The translations under genes and the position numbers were made by a program. 64,000 bases of DNA from Dictyophora rubrovolvata (Eukaryota; Basidiomycota; Agaricomycetes; Phallales; Phallaceae), in contig CP114118.1 in the NCBI GenBank assembly GCA_029959195.1, positions 1,550,001-1,614,000 of the forward strand, in the 5' to 3' direction. The notes beneath the pieces are model-generated. The model saw only the letters and a program-made list of their open reading frames with translations, was not told where the DNA came from and made no database searches. Below are positions 59,308-64,000 of this stretch, in pieces (the stretch's first letter is position 1; every line of letters starts with the position of its first letter).

Positions 59308-62300
59308 TCAGAATAAGGATACGAAGTTACTGGGGAATATTGTCTTCCCGGGTATTCGCCGATTCTCATCCAGCAGCTCACCACTCCACCATCCGTCCTC
59401 TGGTGTTGAAGTCACAGCGATGATATCATTCGCCTGGAAATCGAACTCTTCGTCTATAGTTGCTTGATAATCGTACAAGGCTTTGACTAAAAAAAGAAGA
59501 AGAAGAAAAGGAACATTCGCTCAATAAAAATCTTGAAGGACAAAAACCAAAGAGCCTACCGTAAAATAGCACAGGTTTTCCATCTTCTGTATATTGATTC
59601 GTGGGCGCCACGGGTGGAGAAGGTGTACGAGCAGTAACCCCATAATTATGGTATGCTGCATGGTCATATTCGTTCATACTTCCACGACCACTTAGCGAAT
59701 AACCTCGTTGATTATTGTAATCCTCTGCATAATAACCTTGTTGAGCACGCGGATCAACATTGTGCGTGTTTGCAGGTGGTGGTGGTGGTGGAGGTGGAGG
59801 AGGAACGTTATATGCTGCTGCACTATTCGGCGAGGCACCATAAGCATCCAATGAAGAATATTCTCGATATCGAGGGTCATATTGATTTGATGGTGACTGC
59901 GTATATCCCCTGTTCGTCTGTTGCGGGTATTGAGCCGGTGATGTTCGTTGAGCATACACATTATAGTTCTGGTTCTGCGGCGGTGGGAAGTTGCCGGGTT
60001 GGGTATAATTTTGTTGCTGGAGTCGCATATGCTCAAGAAGTGCATCTTGTGCGACCCGTCCACTTTCATCAATAGCAATCCCCAATGGAGTCTGATTTCG
60101 TATTGGTGCTTGCTGCTGTTGTTGTTGTTGGTGATGAGGTGAACGAGCCGACGGTTGTGGACTTGGACTTCTGCTGCCTCCATACGCACCAACTCCCGGA
60201 CGAATTTCGCGCGAGGGCGAGGGTTCCCGTCGGGATGTCCAATCTCCATCCATTGAACCTGGATTGAGACTATTTTCGCGACCAACATCGCGCGAACGTC
60301 GTTCACCGGGTAATCTGGGAGGGTAGTTTTCCACCACTTTTTCAACGGGAAGGGGAGATGTCGAACGCGAGGCTGGGGATCTCATCATCGCGGCCGTAGG
60401 CGCATTGCCCACACTCGCTGAGGGACCGGACGCAGAAGGAGAAATGGCTTTGTTTGTCGTCGACAGTGGTGTTCTAATCTCGCCAGAAGGACCAGTACTA
60501 TTTCCAGTAACGCTTGAAGCGGTATCTTTGCGCACATTAGAATTGCGAAGGATATCAAGTTGCTGTGCTATAGGGTCATCCTGTGTGCCGACGTTGGAGC
60601 TGGCAAGCGTCGTATTATTGGCTTGTGTACGATTCCGCTGAGGATCATCGTTTGGATTAACGGGGTATGCATTGTAGCCAACCTTGAGTTCTTCGGTAAA
60701 CCCAGCAGGAGCCGAATTTGTATCCAGAGTATTAGTTCGGTTTCGGAAGGCTCCGGCAGGTGCGGTGCCAGAAGTAACTGGGGTGAGTGAAGTCGTGGAT
60801 GCATTGATGGTAAGGGGTGAGGAAACAAGGCGTGCCCCAGGTGTTCCAGATGTTTGATGCTTTGCGTTAGAAGAAGTGGACATCGGAGATGCAACGGACG
60901 CAAACGTTTCGGGTGGAACTGCTCCATTATTCGGTGAACTAGATGTTCCTCCTGCTGGAGGCGATCGGACGGCAGCCGCGGAAGTAGGTCGACTCGGGTT
61001 GGGTTCAGATTTGTTACCAAGTCCAGTATTGATACCGCCTTCAACCGCGCCGATACCCGCCCTTCCTGGCGATGATGGAGCATCATCAATAGCGCCAGAA
61101 TCCTGAATAGGATAAACAGGCCGTGTGGAAGACCGAACAAAAGTGGCTACACGCCACGTAGGCTGCTGTTGCTGACGGGCACTAGGTGAATTGAAATCGA
61201 CGAAAGCGGGAGGATCAGGGATCTGGGAGCCTGTGCTATAGTCGCGTACAAAGTTTTCGACATCTTTCTCGGCTTCAACTTGTTCCAATGCTACGCGGAG
61301 TTTCTCACAAGACTAAAAATTGTAGAAACATGCGTCAGGACGGATAGTAGTATCCATGATGTTTTAGTACAATGTACTCGCCTCGTCATCCGAAACGCAA
61401 ACTGTAGATATAGCGTTCGCATATCCCCACATGTTGTCTTTTATGAATTCGACGCGCTCTTCTTCGAGATCCTGCGCCGCATCACAAAATACCTTCCATT
61501 CCTTCTCCCAGCGAGAAGTTGTATCGGCAAGAGCACGAGAGAATTGACTATATTCACGTTCATTGGCTTGCACGGTCTGTTTGGTCTTCTCCAGTCTTAA
61601 TTGAATCTTTTCCAGTTCCTTACCCTGTACGAGCGTCGCCTGTGCAGTAAAAGAGTTAATTTTAATGCAATCTTCTTCATATCTTTGTCGGGCTTTTTTG
61701 ACGTATGATTCCTGGGTTTGCATTGCACGAAACGATTTCTCAATAGTTGATTGTGCCTGATATTGACAATTAGAAATCGTTGCCAAACTGCTGATAGATA
61801 AATCGACATTACGCTTTTTTTGAAATAAGCTTGCTTGCTTAACAATTCTGCGATGGGTTGTTCCAGCTCTTTTCGCATTGTCATCGCCAATGTGTTGTGT
61901 GCGTGTGCCTGCTTTTCAGTCTCGCCCCGAAGGATATCTAGAGATATCCGTAGATCGCTGCCATTTAATGTATTCATATGAACATCAAAGCAATAACCCT
62001 ATAAAAGGGAACACATACCCAAGTTCATCGCGTCCGAGAGACTGCTTAGCCAATTTACCGAGTTTCTTCGCATATTCTTCTTCAATTATAGCTCTAAAAT
62101 GAAAACCATTATTTTTTTAAACTCAATACAAATATTATTAGTCAAATTGATCATTCGTACCTCTCTTTCCAGAATGCTTTAAGTTCCTCGGTGGTACGAC
62201 TCGCCCCACGTAATCGGGTGAGAAGAACCTCATACCCACCATACGCAATGCCCCAAAACGAATTGCAAAAATCCAGGGGGGGATTTTCTAGTTCCTCTTC

Positions 62301-62375
62301 ATCGGGTTCAGGAGGACCATCCCGGACATATTTGGATAATGATGTAGTCGAAGGTGTCCGCCGTGCCGTGGCCAT
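59308..62375 (-). CDS. F-BAR and SH3 cytokinesis protein (Cdc15/Imp2/Hof1 type)
   Basis: Links membrane to the actomyosin ring at septa. The N-terminal F-BAR domain starts at PPLDFCNSFWGIAYGGYEVLL and continues with FWKERYERAIIEEEYAKKLG, LAKQSLGRDELGSL, then long coiled coils ending KDNMWGYANAISTVCVSDDE. A disordered Ser/Pro/Gln-rich linker of about 600 residues follows, with a polyglutamine run (60100-60130) and polyproline (59771-59805). The C-terminus is an SH3 domain: VKALYDYQATIDEEFDFQAN, TPEDGWWSGELL, IFPSNFVSLF. Introns near 62097-62156, 61978-62031, 61314-61380 and 59482-59560. About 960 residues, as in Cdc15/Imp2 proteins. Confidence 0.92.
59771..59805 (-). repeat. Polyproline-coding tract in the F-BAR gene
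   Basis: On the minus strand, CCN codons give about 11 prolines just before PANTHNVDPRAQQG. A likely SH3 or profilin ligand in the linker. Confidence 0.8.
60100..60135 (-). repeat. CAA/CAG tract (polyglutamine, preceded by HH)
   Basis: Minus-strand CAC/CAA/CAG codons give HHQQQQQQQQ in the disordered linker of the F-BAR protein. Likely length-variable. Confidence 0.75.
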
Positions 62376-62836
62376 TTACCGTGTACGACAAGCTTTTATG
62401 AATCAGGGAGCTTTTTTTGACGTGCGGTTAAGCTGATCTGACAATGATATAAGACAAAGAAAATAAGGAGGTTTGGGGACAAAGGATCCTGCTGCGTGTA
62501 GAAGGTGCTATGGGTATTGAATTGAATTTCGAAAGAAGAAATCGTTGTTCAAAGCTTCCAGAGAAGATGACATAATCCGGACGATGTTTCCGGTGGCGGT
62601 GTGCATCTCGAACTCCAGCTTATAGAACAAAAATGTTTTGACCAAGTCAAACTGATATTTTAGTACTCTCTCAATAAAATATCATCCATTAATCGAAAAC
62701 GAGTAGTATAATTCTTTCTTTCTTTTTACATGTTTTACGGAGGGAACTGTTGTTTCGAAATCGACGCTCGGTGCTGTTATCCCGGGCATGTCCCCGGTCC
62801 GGCAGTGCAGACGAAATCCTACTACCTGTGTACTTG
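62376..62836. other. Intergenic between F-BAR start and ABC ATPase stop
   Basis: 461 bases, minus-strand promoter of the F-BAR gene. No gene visible. The minus-strand open frame 62900-62682 overlaps the ABC gene end and is not supported. Confidence 0.45.
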
Positions 62837-64000
62837 CTATGCTTTCCCCTTTAATGCATGCCTTTTGGTGGTACCCTGCCAGGGGAACTCGTCCTCCCAA
62901 TGACTAACCCAAATAACTGCCTGATGTGGTGATAGCCGCTCTCTTAAATATTTAGAAACGGTGCGGGTCATGTCACTGTCCATACCCGAGAAGGCCTCGT
63001 CCAAAATGAGAAGCTGTGGTTCATTTACAATAGCTCTCAATAGCAAGACCAGAGATTGCTCGCCCGGTGTCAAAGTCGCGAACAGGCGCGAAGCGAACGT
63101 GTCAACACCAGTCATGGTACTATCACTGCTAGTAGACGTCCACGTATTCGGACCGGGTCCTAATTCTTCAAGGAGGTCGTAAACCTTTCTCTTCTGCTGG
63201 TCTGACAAACAACGAAAGGTGAAAACGCCCTCGAAACCTGTCCCGATCGCATCAAAGACAGTAAGGCCTCCATTACCCATTCTGCGAGGAAATGCACTAT
63301 AAATCTCGGGTGAGGATATACCAATAAGCTGTGCTAATGTTGGTGTGGCCAGTTGTCTACGAGGCTTAGAGAAAAGAGATATGGAAGAAGGCAGACTTTG
63401 GGTGTACGATTGAGGGTGCTATGAAAAGAGACTTAATCTTGTTTGTCAAGCCCGTGAAAAAGAGGCTTACATCGCCTGTAATCAATGATAAAAGTGTTGT
63501 TTTGCCCGAACCTATTCGCCGAATGAACGTGTAGTATACAAAACAGAGTAATAGCATTGCATACCGTTTGGACCCGAGAGAATCCAGCGTTCACCCTGAC
63601 GGATAGTCCAGGTGACGTTTTCGAGAATCTAAAATAGTCGACATGACGTGAGAAAAGAAATAAAGACGAAAATCATCCATGTTACGTACGTGTCTATCTT
63701 GATATTTGACGTTGACGTTTTGTAAATCGATTAGGACATCTCCAGCTGTGGGATGGCTCGAGGGAAAAGTTGAAGTCGTGACCGTCTGCTGAGACTTGGC
63801 AGATTCTATTTGGGGAACAACGTGTTGTTTTAGACCTGAGTAAACATGGTTCTTGGAATGGATGAAGAATAGATGAGTAATCCAATCTGGAATGGGATCT
63901 TGTATACGGGTTGACATAATTACGTGTGGTTGTGAGGTCTCATGGAGCGATTTGAGGAGTGAGAGGAGACGGGGACGCTGAGAGACGTCCAGTCCAGCTG
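62837..64000 (-). CDS. Twin-ABC ATPase without membrane domain, C-terminal part (5' end beyond window)
   Basis: The frame is open to the window edge: GLDVSQRPRLLSLLKSLHET is the end of a first ABC domain (after Walker B), then PHVIMSTRIQDPIPDWITHL, so the true start lies to the right and the ATG at 63917 is internal. The second ABC domain has VNVKYQDRH-ILENVTWTIRQGERW, Walker A GPNGSGKTTLL, signature LTPGEQ (for LSGGQ), Walker B LLILDEAFSGMD and H-loop WVSHWEDE. It resembles the ModF/yeast YDR061W type, soluble proteins with two ABC domains and no transmembrane part. Introns near 63630-63690, 63547-63595, 63412-63472. Role unknown. Stop at 62837. Confidence 0.85.

Overview
The window looks like nuclear DNA of a mushroom-forming basidiomycete (Agaricomycetes-like fungus). 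The evidence is dense packing of genes on both strands, many short introns of about 45-70 nt, several very small exons, a one-gene GATase-IGPS-PRAI tryptophan enzyme, and typical fungal families: polarisome Spa2, NoxR, fungal Zn2Cys6 factors, a GH16 beta-glucanase and Hva1-TUDOR proteins. I modelled 32 protein genes by joining exons at splice sites by eye. I saw no transposon, virus-derived element, rRNA, convincing tRNA or CRISPR. The species cannot be named from sequence reading alone.

Layout, 0-13.3 kb: a MARVEL-domain membrane protein, an unnamed nuclear-looking protein with a WH2-like motif and an AT-hook tail, a CCDC174-family nuclear protein, a secreted protein of unknown function, COX12 and PRP18 (divergent, 83 bp apart), TFB5 of TFIIH, and a membrane-associated FAD oxidoreductase. 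13.3-24.6 kb: a secreted GH16 glucanase, the peroxisomal ATPase PEX1, convergent SPA2, and the very-long-chain 3-ketoacyl-CoA reductase. 24.6-30.2 kb: an unrecognised small gene, a long regulatory-looking gap with three TGACTCA sites, a small two-finger C2H2 factor, a GT61 glycosyltransferase and dynactin p25. 30.2-43.2 kb: a Zn2Cys6 transcription factor, the G-patch protein PXR1, a secreted histidine acid phosphatase, TRP1 and a sugar transporter. 43.8-53 kb: NoxR, an Spt21/Ams2-family protein, a second two-finger C2H2 factor, the GEP4 phosphatase and the ubiquitin-like HUB1. 53-64 kb: a drug-type MFS transporter, a protein with two tandem Hva1-TUDOR modules, a carnosine-N-methyltransferase-like enzyme, coatomer zeta, an F-BAR/SH3 cytokinesis protein, and the C-terminal part of a twin-ABC ATPase that runs off the right edge.

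These are mostly conserved single genes, not one pathway or cluster, and I found no convincing new multi-gene system. The most interesting signal is gene architecture. Tiny exons (a start-codon-only exon, and exons of 8, 12, 12, 14, 16 and 20 nt) and two apparent GC-AG introns recur in conserved genes. Skipping them breaks strongly conserved protein motifs. Splicing-related proteins (PRP18, HUB1, CCDC174, PXR1) lie in the same window, but that is probably chance. Two small C2H2 factors share both intron positions and phases, which points to common descent. Exon borders are hand-read and should be confirmed with RNA reads.
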